From Nitrososphaerota archaeon (lineage in GTDB: Archaea > Thermoproteota > Nitrososphaeria > Nitrososphaerales > Nitrosopumilaceae), in NCBI GenBank assembly GCA_026708305.1, contig JAPOVD010000006.1, positions 26,926 to 90,925 of the forward strand: a stretch of 64,000 nt of DNA, given 5' to 3'. Of the stretch, positions 37,321 through 46,329 are shown one piece after another (within the stretch, counting starts at the first letter, position 1; each line of letters starts with the position of its first letter). Made by a program: the position numbers and the translations under genes. Below the pieces are notes generated by a model. That model worked only from the letters and a program-made list of their open reading frames with translations, did not search any database and was not told the DNA's origin.

Positions 37321-38198
37321 TCCAAAACTTCACGTGACCCTATTTCGTTACTCAATCCATATAATCTTACTAGTTTAGATAAATCATTATTACTAATTTT
37401 ACATTTTTGATGTGCCAGTTTTAAGACGTATGGGTAACCTCCAATACTATTTTTATACAATTTGTTTAATGTTTCTTTAACTTCTCTTTCAGAATAATTA
37501 TTTCCAAGAAATTCTATCTTGATTATTGGTGTATATTCACTTAATCTAGCAAAGACGGATGAAATTGATTTATTTCTTCCAAATTTATCATCAACAAAAA
37601 TTTTACTGAAACCAGGTTTTGTTGTTGCATGATTATAATAAAATATATCACTAGCATTTGATTGAAATTCAGAAAATTGAATTCTTGTATTTGATGTTTT
37701 TGATACAAAAATCACATTATTATTTCTTGATATGATCTTTATAATTGGATGTGATAATTCTTTTTGTCGTGTCATGAATTGAGAATATAATGATCCATCT
37801 ATTAAAACTAAATCTGTTTTATCTATACTCATTTTACATGCTTCAACTTCCATTTTAGTAGCAATAGATGATAATGCAATGTTAACACGTCCAACATCTT
37901 GATCATGAAGGTCTGCTAATATTTCACAGTTGGATTTTATTGAAATTGCAGTCACAACCCATAATTCTAATCCTTGAAATTTAGCTGAATTAAAACTACT
38001 GTCTATACCTGCTATGGGAATTAATTTTTTTGATGGCTTGTATTCGATCCAATTTGTTCTAGCTCTTTCTAAAATCTGATCAAAATTGGGTCCTTTTATA
38101 TTTAATAATGTTTTACTACGCTTTTCTATGGCATCCTTATAAATAGTATTTAACATATGATTATTTTTGTGACAATAGATAAAATCTTTGGGTTGCAT
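37317..38198 (-). CDS. nurA: NurA 5'-3' nuclease
   Basis: Nuclease partner of HerA, 293 residues. The RNase-H-like start AGIDSSFNSAKFQG contains the first catalytic aspartate, and VLIDGSLY gives the second. It is the first gene of the end-resection operon. The next gene, nadX, is divergent with about 60 bases between them, so a promoter should lie there. Confidence 0.9.
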   Translation of the reverse strand: MQPKDFIYCHKNNHMLNTIYKDAIEKRSKTLLNIKGPNFDQILERARTNWIEYKPSKKLIPIAGIDSSFNSAKFQGLELWVVTAISIKSNCEILADLHDQDVGRVNIALSSIATKMEVEACKMSIDKTDLVLIDGSLYSQFMTRQKELSHPIIKIISRNNNVIFVSKTSNTRIQFSEFQSNASDIFYYNHATTKPGFSKIFVDDKFGRNKSISSVFARLSEYTPIIKIEFLGNNYSEREVKETLNKLYKNSIGGYPYVLKLAHQKCKISNNDLSKLVRLYGLSNEIGSREVLE

Positions 38199-38259
38199 TT
38201 TTTATTAACCAATTGATAGCTAGAAATTGATTTATACAATTCATTAATAAAATAATTAA

Positions 38260-39081
38260 TTGAAAACAATAGGTCTTTTGGGTTGTGGTTCTATTGGTAC
38301 CGAAATAGCTTTAGCAATTGATCAAGGTAAAATAACTTCTGCTAAATTGACACATATTTATGATAAATCTTTAATTCATGCCAAAAACCTGATATCTAAA
38401 TTAAAAACTAAACCAATTTTGGTTAATAATGCAGCATTACTGGCAACGTCAGAAGTTGATTTAGTAGTAGAGGCAGCCTCGCAACAAGCAGTTAGAGACT
38501 TTGCATTAACAATCATTCAAAATAAAAAAGACTTAATGATATTAAGTGTAGGTGCACTTGTAGACGAATCAATTTTTGATGTACTTACTGAAGCATCTAG
38601 AAAATTTAATACTAATATATTTTTACCATCTGGAGCTATAGTTGGATTAGACGGCATAAAATCAATAAAGAACGAATTAAGATCTATAACTTTAGTAACA
38701 AAAAAAAACCCAACTTCATTTCAAGGTGCAAAATTTTTTAAAAACAACAAAATTAAAATTAATGATATACAAAATCCATTAATATTATTTGACGGCACTG
38801 CTAAAAATGCCATACCACTTTTTCAACAGAATGTAAATGTCGCTGCATTACTAAGCTTAGCTGGAATTGGAATCAATAAAACTAATGTTAAAATTATTGC
38901 AGACCCAAATTTAAACAAAAACTTGCATGTTATAAAAGCACAAGGTGAATTTGGAAAAATTACCATAAAAATAGAAAACAATGTATCATCAAATCCTAAA
39001 ACAAGCAGATTGGCAATATTGTCTGCAATAGAATGTTTACGTTCCATCTGTTCTACTACTAACATGTTTATAGGCACATAA
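38260..39081 (+). CDS. nadX: L-Aspartate dehydrogenase
   Basis: Makes iminoaspartate from aspartate with NAD(P), replacing aspartate oxidase at the start of NAD synthesis. It has 273 residues, with an N-terminal Rossmann motif GLLGCGSIGTEIA, the EAASQQAVR segment and the conserved LPSGAIVGLDG. The start is TTG at 38260. The downstream nadA, 89 bases away, and the convergent nadC complete the route to nicotinate mononucleotide. Confidence 0.9.
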   Translation: MKTIGLLGCGSIGTEIALAIDQGKITSAKLTHIYDKSLIHAKNLISKLKTKPILVNNAALLATSEVDLVVEAASQQAVRDFALTIIQNKKDLMILSVGALVDESIFDVLTEASRKFNTNIFLPSGAIVGLDGIKSIKNELRSITLVTKKNPTSFQGAKFFKNNKIKINDIQNPLILFDGTAKNAIPLFQQNVNVAALLSLAGIGINKTNVKIIADPNLNKNLHVIKAQGEFGKITIKIENNVSSNPKTSRLAILSAIECLRSICSTTNMFIGT

Positions 39082-39141
39082 CGTGGCAAAAATTGCCGTT
39101 GACATAAAAAGCAGTGAAGTATTATGTATATATTATTATTA

Positions 39142-39150
39142 TTTAAATTA
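39142..39150 (+). promoter_or_regulatory. TATA-like box for nadA
   Basis: TTTAAATTA lies 21-29 bases before the nadA ATG, suggesting that nadA has its own leaderless promoter as well as possible read-through from nadX. Confidence 0.38.
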
Positions 39151-39170
39151 TATCCTGATCATATTAACCT

Positions 39171-40106
39171 ATGTTGCAAGATGAAATAAATAAATTGAAA
39201 AAAAAGAAGGATGTAATAATACTTGCACATAACTACCAACTTCCTGAAGTACAAGACGTAGCTGATATGATTGGCGATTCACTAAAACTTGCGCAATATG
39301 CATCACGAGTTAAAAATAAAATCATACTTTTTTGTGGAGTGCATTTCATGGCAGAAACTGCAGCAATCATAAATCCAAAAAAAAAAGTATTAATACCAGA
39401 CTTGGAAGCTGGATGTTCATTATCAAATTCAATTACTATTGATGAATTAAAAACATGGAAAAAAAAACATCCTGATGCAATTACAGTAGGATATATTAAT
39501 ACTACCGCTGAAATAAAAACTGAGTTAGATTATTGTTGCACTTCTTCTAATGCTATTAATATTGTAAATTCAATTCCTAAAGATCGTGAAATACTATTTT
39601 TACCAGACATGTTCTTAGGTTCTTATATTGCTAGACTAACTCATAGACAAAATATGTTTATTTGGGCAGGAGAATGTCATGTACATGCAGGAATACGCTC
39701 CAAAGACATATCTCAAAAATTAAATCAATTATCAAATTCTGAACTCCTTATACATCCAGAATGCAGTTGCACAACTCCTATATTGTATGATTTATCAGCT
39801 GGTGATTATGATGATCATGAAGTAAAAGTTCTATCAACAGAAGGAATGATGAATAGAGCCAAAAATTCTACCTCTAAACAATTTGTAGTTGCAACCGAAA
39901 CAGGCATATTGTATAAACTTAGAAAACAAAACCCAAATAAAACATTTATTCCTGCTTCTAAAAATGCTGAATGTCAATATATGAAAATGATTACTGCTGA
40001 AAAAGTATACAAATCTTTAATGGAAGAAGAATATGAAGTAAAAATATCTCCAGATATTTCAAATAAAGCTAGATTGCCTATTATAAGAATGTTGTCTATG
40101 AAATAA
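39171..40106 (+). CDS. nadA: Quinolinate synthase
   Basis: [4Fe-4S] enzyme condensing iminoaspartate with dihydroxyacetone phosphate. It has 311 residues. Conserved parts include LAHNYQLPEVQDVAD, the first cluster cysteine in LFCGVHFMAE, HPECSC and NAECQYM with the others. It is followed by the convergent nadC after seven bases. Confidence 0.95.
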   Translation: MLQDEINKLKKKKDVIILAHNYQLPEVQDVADMIGDSLKLAQYASRVKNKIILFCGVHFMAETAAIINPKKKVLIPDLEAGCSLSNSITIDELKTWKKKHPDAITVGYINTTAEIKTELDYCCTSSNAINIVNSIPKDREILFLPDMFLGSYIARLTHRQNMFIWAGECHVHAGIRSKDISQKLNQLSNSELLIHPECSCTTPILYDLSAGDYDDHEVKVLSTEGMMNRAKNSTSKQFVVATETGILYKLRKQNPNKTFIPASKNAECQYMKMITAEKVYKSLMEEEYEVKISPDISNKARLPIIRMLSMK

Positions 40107-40113
40107 TTGAACT

Positions 40114-40941
40114 TTACATAATCTCTAAACTAAGATCGATACCTATAACTGAGTTTGTAATTGCGCCTATTGATATGTAATCTACGTCCGTTTTTGCATA
40201 TTCGTGTATATTTTTAATATTTATTCCACCAGACGCTTCAATTTTTATATTTTTACGAATACCTAGTTTGAGTAATTTTGTGATGGTGTCGTTGATCATA
40301 TGTGTGGAAAAATTATCTAACATAATTATATTTGATCCAGATTTGATAGCTAAAATAGCATCTTCTATATTATCTACTTCAGTTTCGATAACCTCATACT
40401 TAGATTTTGCTTTTTTAATCAAGTCTGTCATTGAACCATACACGATTATGTGATTATCTTTCAGCATCACAGCCTCACTTAGATCTATCCTATGCTTCAT
40501 ACCGCCACCAATTTTAACTGCTTCTTTATCAAAATAACGTAGCCCTGGAGCAGTTTTCCTAGTGGCATAAATTTCAATACTAGGGTTTATGTTTTTAGCG
40601 ATTTGTATTATTTCATTAGTATGCGTAGCTATTCCACTCATTCTGGAAAGAAGATTCAATACAGTTCTTTCACATTTTAGTATTGTTGATGCTATGCCTT
40701 TAATAATTAATATAGTATCTCCTGATTTTATATTTTCTCCATCTTTTTTTAAAATTTTAACATAACATTCATTTAAATCAAAAATCATTTTTGCAAAATT
40801 AGTACCAGCAATTATTGCATTTTGTTTACTAATAATTTTAGCTCTTATTGTTTTTATTGGTAATAATTTACTACTTATATCTCCATTTCCTACATCTTCA
40901 TCTAGAAATCTTTTTAATACTAATTCTAATTCTTTGTTCAA
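40114..40941 (-). CDS. nadC: Nicotinate-nucleotide pyrophosphorylase (carboxylating)
   Basis: Quinolinate phosphoribosyltransferase, 275 residues, yielding nicotinate mononucleotide. DEDVGNGDISSKLL near the N-terminus, ATRKTAPGLRYFDKEAV, GGGMKHRIDLSEAVMLKDNH (active-site basic residues) and the C-terminal EASGGI are typical. Its start overlaps the spt4 stop by four bases, so it lies in an operon with transcription genes rpo7 and spt4. Confidence 0.94.
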   Translation of the reverse strand: MNKELELVLKRFLDEDVGNGDISSKLLPIKTIRAKIISKQNAIIAGTNFAKMIFDLNECYVKILKKDGENIKSGDTILIIKGIASTILKCERTVLNLLSRMSGIATHTNEIIQIAKNINPSIEIYATRKTAPGLRYFDKEAVKIGGGMKHRIDLSEAVMLKDNHIIVYGSMTDLIKKAKSKYEVIETEVDNIEDAILAIKSGSNIIMLDNFSTHMINDTITKLLKLGIRKNIKIEASGGINIKNIHEYAKTDVDYISIGAITNSVIGIDLSLEIM

Positions 40942-41126
40942 GTCGCCTTTAATGCATACTTTCCTTTCTTAACTATTGTTAATGTGTTAGCTATTTTTGA
41001 ATTTTCTGGATCTACTATTAAAATAATTCCACGCCAATCAGGAGTGAGATCAGAAGATTTACAATTCCCGCATATTTTACCTATAGTAATAAATTTACAT
41101 TTTCTACAAGCAAACTCTTTGACCAT
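40938..41126 (-). CDS. spt4: Transcription elongation factor Spt4 (RpoE'')
   Basis: 62-residue zinc-ribbon protein that binds Spt5 and RNA polymerase. Two cysteine pairs (CRKC and CGNC) and the DWRGIILIVDPENS block match archaeal Spt4. It sits one base after rpo7, the common archaeal rpoE1-rpoE2 pairing. Confidence 0.94.
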   Translation of the reverse strand: MVKEFACRKCKFITIGKICGNCKSSDLTPDWRGIILIVDPENSKIANTLTIVKKGKYALKAT

Positions 41127-41127
41127 T

Positions 41128-41712
41128 TTAATTCTTTTTTATTTTTTTATCATTTTTATTGGTTTCAATTTTTTTTAGTTCATCGTTTATCCATTCGTTT
41201 GTTCCAAGAAAAGGTTGTCTACATGTGATCCCTATCTTTCCCATTGTCGTAGCTTTTCCAATTGATACTGCCGTAATTCTTGCACGTATTGTAGAACCTA
41301 TTTTTAATGTCTTGCCACTTTGATTAGCTAAAATCACTCCAGATTTTACATCACTACGTAAATAATCATCCATTACTTGAGATAAATGCAGTAATGCATC
41401 TGTTGGTCCAATTCTTACAAAAGCTCCAAAGTCAGTAATATCTACTATTTCTCCATTGACTATTTCTTGAAGTTTCGGATAAAATGTAAGCGCATTAAAT
41501 TCAACTTTATGATATGTTCCTCCGTCTCCAGTTATCATCTTACCTACTGATTCTATATTTGTATCCATAATCATTATTATATACCCAAGTTCTGGGTTGA
41601 TCATACTTTCATATTTTTCTTTTAATATTAATATCGCAGCTTTTTGCAGATCATTATTAAACATATTGGGAGGTATCCTCACAACATCAACTAAAGTAGA
41701 TATAGAAAACAA
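41128..41712 (-). CDS. rpo7: RNA polymerase subunit Rpo7 (RpoE')
   Basis: Stalk subunit of archaeal RNA polymerase, 194 residues. An N-terminal tip domain (STLVDVVRIPPNMF) is followed by an S1 RNA-binding domain (GEIVDITDFGAFVRIGP) around residues 85-160, and a lysine-rich tail ends the protein. The divergent gene is Mrp/Nbp35 with an 89-base spacer. Confidence 0.94.
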   Translation of the reverse strand: MFSISTLVDVVRIPPNMFNNDLQKAAILILKEKYESMINPELGYIIMIMDTNIESVGKMITGDGGTYHKVEFNALTFYPKLQEIVNGEIVDITDFGAFVRIGPTDALLHLSQVMDDYLRSDVKSGVILANQSGKTLKIGSTIRARITAVSIGKATTMGKIGITCRQPFLGTNEWINDELKKIETNKNDKKIKKN

Positions 41713-41772
41713 CTAAAATAAAAGTAACGTTAATTTATGAATCTTTGTATTTAATTTGGTAATTGCTCTATC

Positions 41773-41780
41773 TTTAAATA
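41773..41780 (+). promoter_or_regulatory. TATA-like box for the Mrp/Nbp35 gene
   Basis: TTTAAATA sits 22-29 bases before the ATG at 41802, a clear fit to a leaderless archaeal promoter. Confidence 0.45.
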
Positions 41781-41801
41781 TTGTAGTTCAAGTTTTATTA
41801 T

Positions 41802-42878
41802 ATGGTTGGAGTTGATCATGTACTTGAGAAACTTAGTACTGTCATTGATCCCGATCTAAAAAAAGATATTGTTTCTATGGGAATGATAAAAGATCTAGAA
41901 CTTAAAGAAGATAACTTAAAATTCACATTAGAATTAACTACACCAGCATGCCCTTTTAACTCTGAAATTGAAAGCGATGTAAGAAATGCAATAGGTTCAT
42001 TGGATGGTATTAAAAAATTTGATCTAAATGTTACTGCCAAAGTAATGGAAGGACGTTCTTTAGATGATGCTAATTCCATGTCTACTGTGAAAAATATTAT
42101 AGGTGTAGCAAGTGGTAAAGGAGGAGTTGGAAAATCAACAATATCTCTTAATTTGGCTCTTGCACTTTCTAAAACAGGCGCTAAAGTTGAATTCTTAGAT
42201 ACTGATATATACGGACCTAGTATCCCGTTGATGTTAGGAATAAAGAAAGCATACATGGAAGTCAATGATAATAAACTACAACCTATGATATCACATGGTA
42301 TAAAAGTAGTATCATTTGGATTTTTCGCAGAGCAAGAACATCAAGCTGCTATTTATAGAGGACCTATAATTTCAGGAATATTAAAACAGTTTTTAATTGA
42401 TACTAACTGGAGTGATCTTGATTATCTAATTGTAGATTTACCTCCTGGAACCGGTGATATACCTTTAACTTTAGCTCAAACTATACCGATAACTGGAATA
42501 CTTGTTGTAACTACACCACAAGATATGGCAAGTAATGTTGCAGTAAAAGCAATAGGTATGTTCAATAAATTAAACATACCAATTTTAGGCGTGGTAGAAA
42601 ATATGAGTTATTTTATATGTTTGCAATGTAATAGTAAACATTACATATTTGGAGATGGTGGAGCTAAAAAAGTTAGTGAAAAATATGAAATACCATTCGT
42701 TGGTGAAATACCATTAAACACATCCATCATGAAGGGATCCGATATAGGAAAACCAGTTATATTAGAAAACATAGAAACTGCTAATGCATTTGATTCTACT
42801 GCAAAGAACATAGCTGCACAATGTAGTATACTAGCTGCCAAAATTAAAGATGAAAATAAAACTGGAAATTTAAAATGA
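41802..42878 (+). CDS. Mrp/Nbp35-type Fe-S carrier ATPase with MIP18 domain
   Basis: 358-residue protein with an N-terminal MIP18/DUF59 domain (about 1-85) and a P-loop ATPase carrying the deviant Walker A GKGGVGKST (105-113). A C-terminal CLQC motif in ENMSYFICLQC probably holds a bridging cluster between two monomers. It delivers Fe-S clusters to apoproteins in the cytosol. A 19-base gap separates it from the dephospho-CoA kinase gene. Confidence 0.92.
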   Translation: MVGVDHVLEKLSTVIDPDLKKDIVSMGMIKDLELKEDNLKFTLELTTPACPFNSEIESDVRNAIGSLDGIKKFDLNVTAKVMEGRSLDDANSMSTVKNIIGVASGKGGVGKSTISLNLALALSKTGAKVEFLDTDIYGPSIPLMLGIKKAYMEVNDNKLQPMISHGIKVVSFGFFAEQEHQAAIYRGPIISGILKQFLIDTNWSDLDYLIVDLPPGTGDIPLTLAQTIPITGILVVTTPQDMASNVAVKAIGMFNKLNIPILGVVENMSYFICLQCNSKHYIFGDGGAKKVSEKYEIPFVGEIPLNTSIMKGSDIGKPVILENIETANAFDSTAKNIAAQCSILAAKIKDENKTGNLK

Positions 42879-42897
42879 ACCAATAGTTAAACATTTT

Positions 42898-43401
42898 ATG
42901 TGCCTAAATTTACCGAAAAATCATCGCCAAAAATTTGCTCAACCTTTAGGAATAGTATTATGTGAAAATGATTATGACAAAAAAACACTTCGTGCTTTTT
43001 TATATAATTCACAAGTTATTACTGTTGGTGATACAACAACAAAAAAAATTTTAAATTGTGGTTTTGTACCATTTCTACAAATAATAGATAATAAGGAGAA
43101 ACGAATAGCAAAAAAACCTATACAAAATACAGTACAGACCAATTTATACTGTAATAATCCACCAGGGCAAATAACTAAAAACAGCATTAAAACAATAAAA
43201 ATGGCTTTTGAATTATCAACACCGGTTAGAATAACAGTCAACGGTGAAGAAGATCTATTAGTACTTCCTGTATGTATATATGCACCTGATAATTCAATAG
43301 TATTATATGGTCAGCCAAATGAAGGTTTAGTAATAGTTAAAACTAATAATGAAATACGTAGAAGTATTTTATCTTTAATACAATATATGGAAAGGGAATG
43401 A
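42898..43401 (+). CDS. GTP-dependent dephospho-CoA kinase (DUF359)
   Basis: Archaeal enzyme phosphorylating dephospho-CoA to CoA with GTP, 167 residues. The family motifs TVGDTTTKKIL, CNNPPGQIT and the key VNGEEDLLVLP are visible, followed by YGQPNEGLV. It would supply the CoA on which the 3HP/4HB cycle depends. The stop codon at 43399-43401 lies within the C box of a probable C/D-box RNA. Confidence 0.9.
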   Translation: MCLNLPKNHRQKFAQPLGIVLCENDYDKKTLRAFLYNSQVITVGDTTTKKILNCGFVPFLQIIDNKEKRIAKKPIQNTVQTNLYCNNPPGQITKNSIKTIKMAFELSTPVRITVNGEEDLLVLPVCIYAPDNSIVLYGQPNEGLVIVKTNNEIRRSILSLIQYMERE

Positions 43402-43454
43402 TGATGAATAGGTGGCTGTATGATTAAGTGATTAAATCTAAATTCTGACCCTTT
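43391..43454 (+). ncRNA. Probable C/D-box guide RNA overlapping a stop codon
   Basis: A C box ATGATGA (43398-43404) and D box CTGA (43445-43448) are enclosed by a perfect six-base terminal stem, AAAGGG (43391-43396) with CCCTTT (43449-43454), as expected for an archaeal C/D sRNA kink-turn. Internal D' and C' boxes are degenerate (CTGT 43416-43419, ATGATTA 43420-43426). Total length is about 64 bases. The bases 43427-43444 could form the D guide and 43405-43415 the D' guide; targets were not searched. The 5' end is inside the dephospho-CoA kinase gene. Confidence 0.5.
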
Positions 43455-43521
43455 GTTAAATAAAATCGTGACGCATTTTTTAGTAATTTCATTCTATATT
43501 CGATTGTATAATAATCAATGA

Positions 43522-43530
43522 TTTATATTT
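43522..43530 (+). promoter_or_regulatory. TATA-like box for the membrane pyrophosphatase
   Basis: TTTATATTT lies 26-34 bases before the ATG at 43556 but only 14-22 before the ATG at 43544, which favours the later start. Confidence 0.4.
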
Positions 43531-43555
43531 CCCGCAATTCGGCATGCATACATAT

Positions 43556-45592
43556 ATGAATACATTGATCATTTTGGCATTGATAATTTCGTTAGTGGCA
43601 TTATCAATTTCTGGAGTATTTGTGTTATGGATTTCAAGACAAAAAACAGGAACTAAGCGCATGATTGAAATTTCAGATGCCGTACGTTCTGGTGCATCTG
43701 CATTTCTAAAACGTGAAATGAAAATTATCATTCCTATAGCTATGGCACTTTCAGTAATAATATCGTATTTTATAGGATATACAAATGGAATAGCTTTCGC
43801 AATAGGTGCTTCACTGTCAGCTATTGCAGGATTATTATCATTGAAAATAACAGTCAAAACTGCAGTTCGGACTGCGCACTCTACAAATTATGGATTAGGA
43901 CGAACATTCATTTTGGCATTTCGTGGTGGTGCCACAGTTGGATTAGCAGTACCAGCTATGGCAATTCTTGCAATAGCAATTTTGTATTCTATTTTCCCAG
44001 ATCCAATAACAATAGCAGGAGTGGGAATAGGTGCTAGCCTCATTGCATTATTTATAAGAATTGGAGGTGGAATTTTTACTAAAGCTGCTGATATGGGTGC
44101 AGATTTAGTTGGCAAAGTAGAAAAAAATATACCAGAAGATGATCCAAGAAATCCTGCTACTATTGCAGATAATGTTGGTGATAATGTTGGAGATGCTGCT
44201 GGAATGGGATCAGACATTTATGAATCATACATTGTGACTATGCTTGCTTCTATGTTGATAGCTTCATTAATAGGATCTGAAAATAATCTACTTTACCCAA
44301 TTTTAATTGGAATATCTGGAATGATTTCATCAATATTTGGAGTACTGATCACACGTTCTAATAATAATACTGTTGATGTGATGAAGCCACTTAACACATC
44401 ATTTTATGTGTCTGCTTCAGTTGCTATATTATTGAATTTCATTTTCACACATTTCTATTTTGGTCAAACGATTATTGCATATGCATTATTTGGTACGAGT
44501 GTAATAGGAGTACTTCTTGTGCCGGTAATACAAAAAATCACTGATCATTATACTAATCATAAATTTAAACCAGTACTTGATATTTCGGATTCAGCTAAAT
44601 GGGGATACGCATCATTAACCCTAACTGGAATAATTAAAGGATTGCAATCTACTGGTCCTATGGTCATAGCATTGATTGCAGCAATAATAATTTCATTTGT
44701 AATATCATCTCGTGCAGCTCCTGACGATTCTCAATCTTTACTATATGGTATTTTTGGTACTTCTCTTACTGCTATGTCTATGCTGAGCCTAGCAGGTATT
44801 GTTTTGAGTATAGATGCATTTGGTCCAATTGCTGATAATGCTGGAGGTATTGTTGAAATGACATCTATGGGAAAACAAAATAGAGATGTGACGGATGAAA
44901 TTGATGCGGTGGGAAACACTACAAAAGCTGTAACAAAAGGATTTGCAATTGCTAGCGCTGGACTAGCAGCTCTTGCTATGATTCAAGCATTCCAATTTGA
45001 AGCTTCAGAAGTATTCCATACGTCATTTGATTATAGTTTGACAAATCCTTCTGTAATAATAGGATTATTGACTGGTGGTTTGATACCCTTCTTTATAACT
45101 AGCCAACTAATTGATGGTGTTTCTAAAGCAGCCTCTAAAATGGTGGATGAAGTTCGTTCTCAATTTCAAAATAATCCTGATATTCTTGATGGAAAATCGA
45201 CACCAGATTATGCTAAATGCGTTGACATTTCTACTCTCGCATCGCTAAAAGAATTATGGAAATCTGCATTGATTGTTATCGCTTCCCCTATTGTCTTAGG
45301 AATGTTATTGGGACCTTCATCAGTAGCTGGCTTGTTAATGGGAGCAGTTGTGACTGGATTATTCCTAGCATATCATTTGGCTAATACTGGAGGTGCATGG
45401 GATAATGCAAAAAAGCTGATAGAAATGAAAGGACACAAAGGTACAGAAGAACATAAAGTAGCTATAGTTGGTGATATCATAGGTGATCCATATAAAGACA
45501 CAGCGGGTCCTGCTTTAAACACTGTAATAAAATTACTTAACACAATAGCTATTGTATTTGTTTCAATATTCATTGGAATAATAGCAATCTGA
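43556..45592 (+). CDS. hppA: K+-independent membrane-bound proton-translocating pyrophosphatase
   Basis: Integral membrane pyrophosphatase of about 678 residues with some 16 helices, using PPi to pump protons. The substrate site includes DMGADLVGKVEKN, DDPRNPATIADNVGDNVGD and the C-terminal DNAKK and GDPYKDTAGPALN. The segment GNTTKAVTKG has Lys where K+-dependent enzymes have Ala, so this is the K+-independent H+ type. It would recover energy from PPi released by acyl-CoA, tRNA and DNA synthesis. ATG at 43544 is also possible, adding four residues. Confidence 0.94.
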   Translation: MNTLIILALIISLVALSISGVFVLWISRQKTGTKRMIEISDAVRSGASAFLKREMKIIIPIAMALSVIISYFIGYTNGIAFAIGASLSAIAGLLSLKITVKTAVRTAHSTNYGLGRTFILAFRGGATVGLAVPAMAILAIAILYSIFPDPITIAGVGIGASLIALFIRIGGGIFTKAADMGADLVGKVEKNIPEDDPRNPATIADNVGDNVGDAAGMGSDIYESYIVTMLASMLIASLIGSENNLLYPILIGISGMISSIFGVLITRSNNNTVDVMKPLNTSFYVSASVAILLNFIFTHFYFGQTIIAYALFGTSVIGVLLVPVIQKITDHYTNHKFKPVLDISDSAKWGYASLTLTGIIKGLQSTGPMVIALIAAIIISFVISSRAAPDDSQSLLYGIFGTSLTAMSMLSLAGIVLSIDAFGPIADNAGGIVEMTSMGKQNRDVTDEIDAVGNTTKAVTKGFAIASAGLAALAMIQAFQFEASEVFHTSFDYSLTNPSVIIGLLTGGLIPFFITSQLIDGVSKAASKMVDEVRSQFQNNPDILDGKSTPDYAKCVDISTLASLKELWKSALIVIASPIVLGMLLGPSSVAGLLMGAVVTGLFLAYHLANTGGAWDNAKKLIEMKGHKGTEEHKVAIVGDIIGDPYKDTAGPALNTVIKLLNTIAIVFVSIFIGIIAI

Positions 45593-45664
45593 CAAATAAT
45601 AATTTTGATTTTAGATATTTGCTATATGTGCACTTTTATAACTTATTAATTACTTTTTCAATGT

Positions 45665-46279
45665 ATGGATGAATATATTTTTAATGATTGGGCTCAAAAT
45701 GGAAAAAGTGAAATTATGGAAACAAATCATAAAAGCCCAATTATCAAATTTCTACAAAATTTAGAAATCGTTACACAATTTACATTATTAGACATTGGCT
45801 GTGGCAATGGATGGTTAGTTAGAGAGGTTTCTAAATTAAATGAATGTAATATGGCCATAGGAATAGATAATAGCAAAAAAATGATCGAAAATGCGCAAAG
45901 CAAAAAACGATCTCAAAAAGAGAACTATGTATTTGGTGATATAAATAAATATAATTTTGACTCAAAATTTGATTATGTATTTTCTATGGAATCATTATAT
46001 TACATGCTCCCAATGGAAAAAACGTTATTTAAAATTTATAGTTTGTTAAAATCTGGTGGAATATTTGTTTGCGGAACTGATTTTTATAATGAAAACAAAT
46101 CATCAACAAACTGGCCAAAATTAATGAAAATAAAAATGGATTTACGATCTAAAAAAGATTGGTATAAAATGTTCCAAAAAGTTGGATTCAGAACACGAAT
46201 AAAGCAAATTATAGACAAACAAAGCGACGAAGAATGGAAAAAAAAAATTGGTACTTTATTTATCTATGGAACAAAATAA
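45665..46279 (+). CDS. Class I SAM-dependent methyltransferase
   Basis: Methyltransferase of 204 residues with AdoMet motif I LLDIGCGNGWLV and the acidic residue in AIGIDNSKKMI. Motif IV reads DYVFSMESLYYM, so there is no NPPY or DPPY as in DNA or RNA base methylases acting on exocyclic amines. Substrate unknown; small-molecule or rRNA/protein methylation are possible. It lies 50 bases before the predicted nuclease gene. Confidence 0.8.
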   Translation: MDEYIFNDWAQNGKSEIMETNHKSPIIKFLQNLEIVTQFTLLDIGCGNGWLVREVSKLNECNMAIGIDNSKKMIENAQSKKRSQKENYVFGDINKYNFDSKFDYVFSMESLYYMLPMEKTLFKIYSLLKSGGIFVCGTDFYNENKSSTNWPKLMKIKMDLRSKKDWYKMFQKVGFRTRIKQIIDKQSDEEWKKKIGTLFIYGTK

Positions 46280-46329
46280 AAATTTCTATATATTATGGTA
46301 TTATTTATAACAATAATTATGTGCTTGCC

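Noticed and set aside
41816..42265. 149-codon ORF antisense to the Mrp/Nbp35 gene
   Set aside because: Shadow of a well-conserved gene on the other strand.
46234..46329. N-terminal extension of the predicted nuclease overlapping the methyltransferase gene
   Set aside because: The extra residues are Ile/Tyr/Asn-rich and resemble translated AT-rich spacer; conserved-looking sequence begins at the ATG at 46330.
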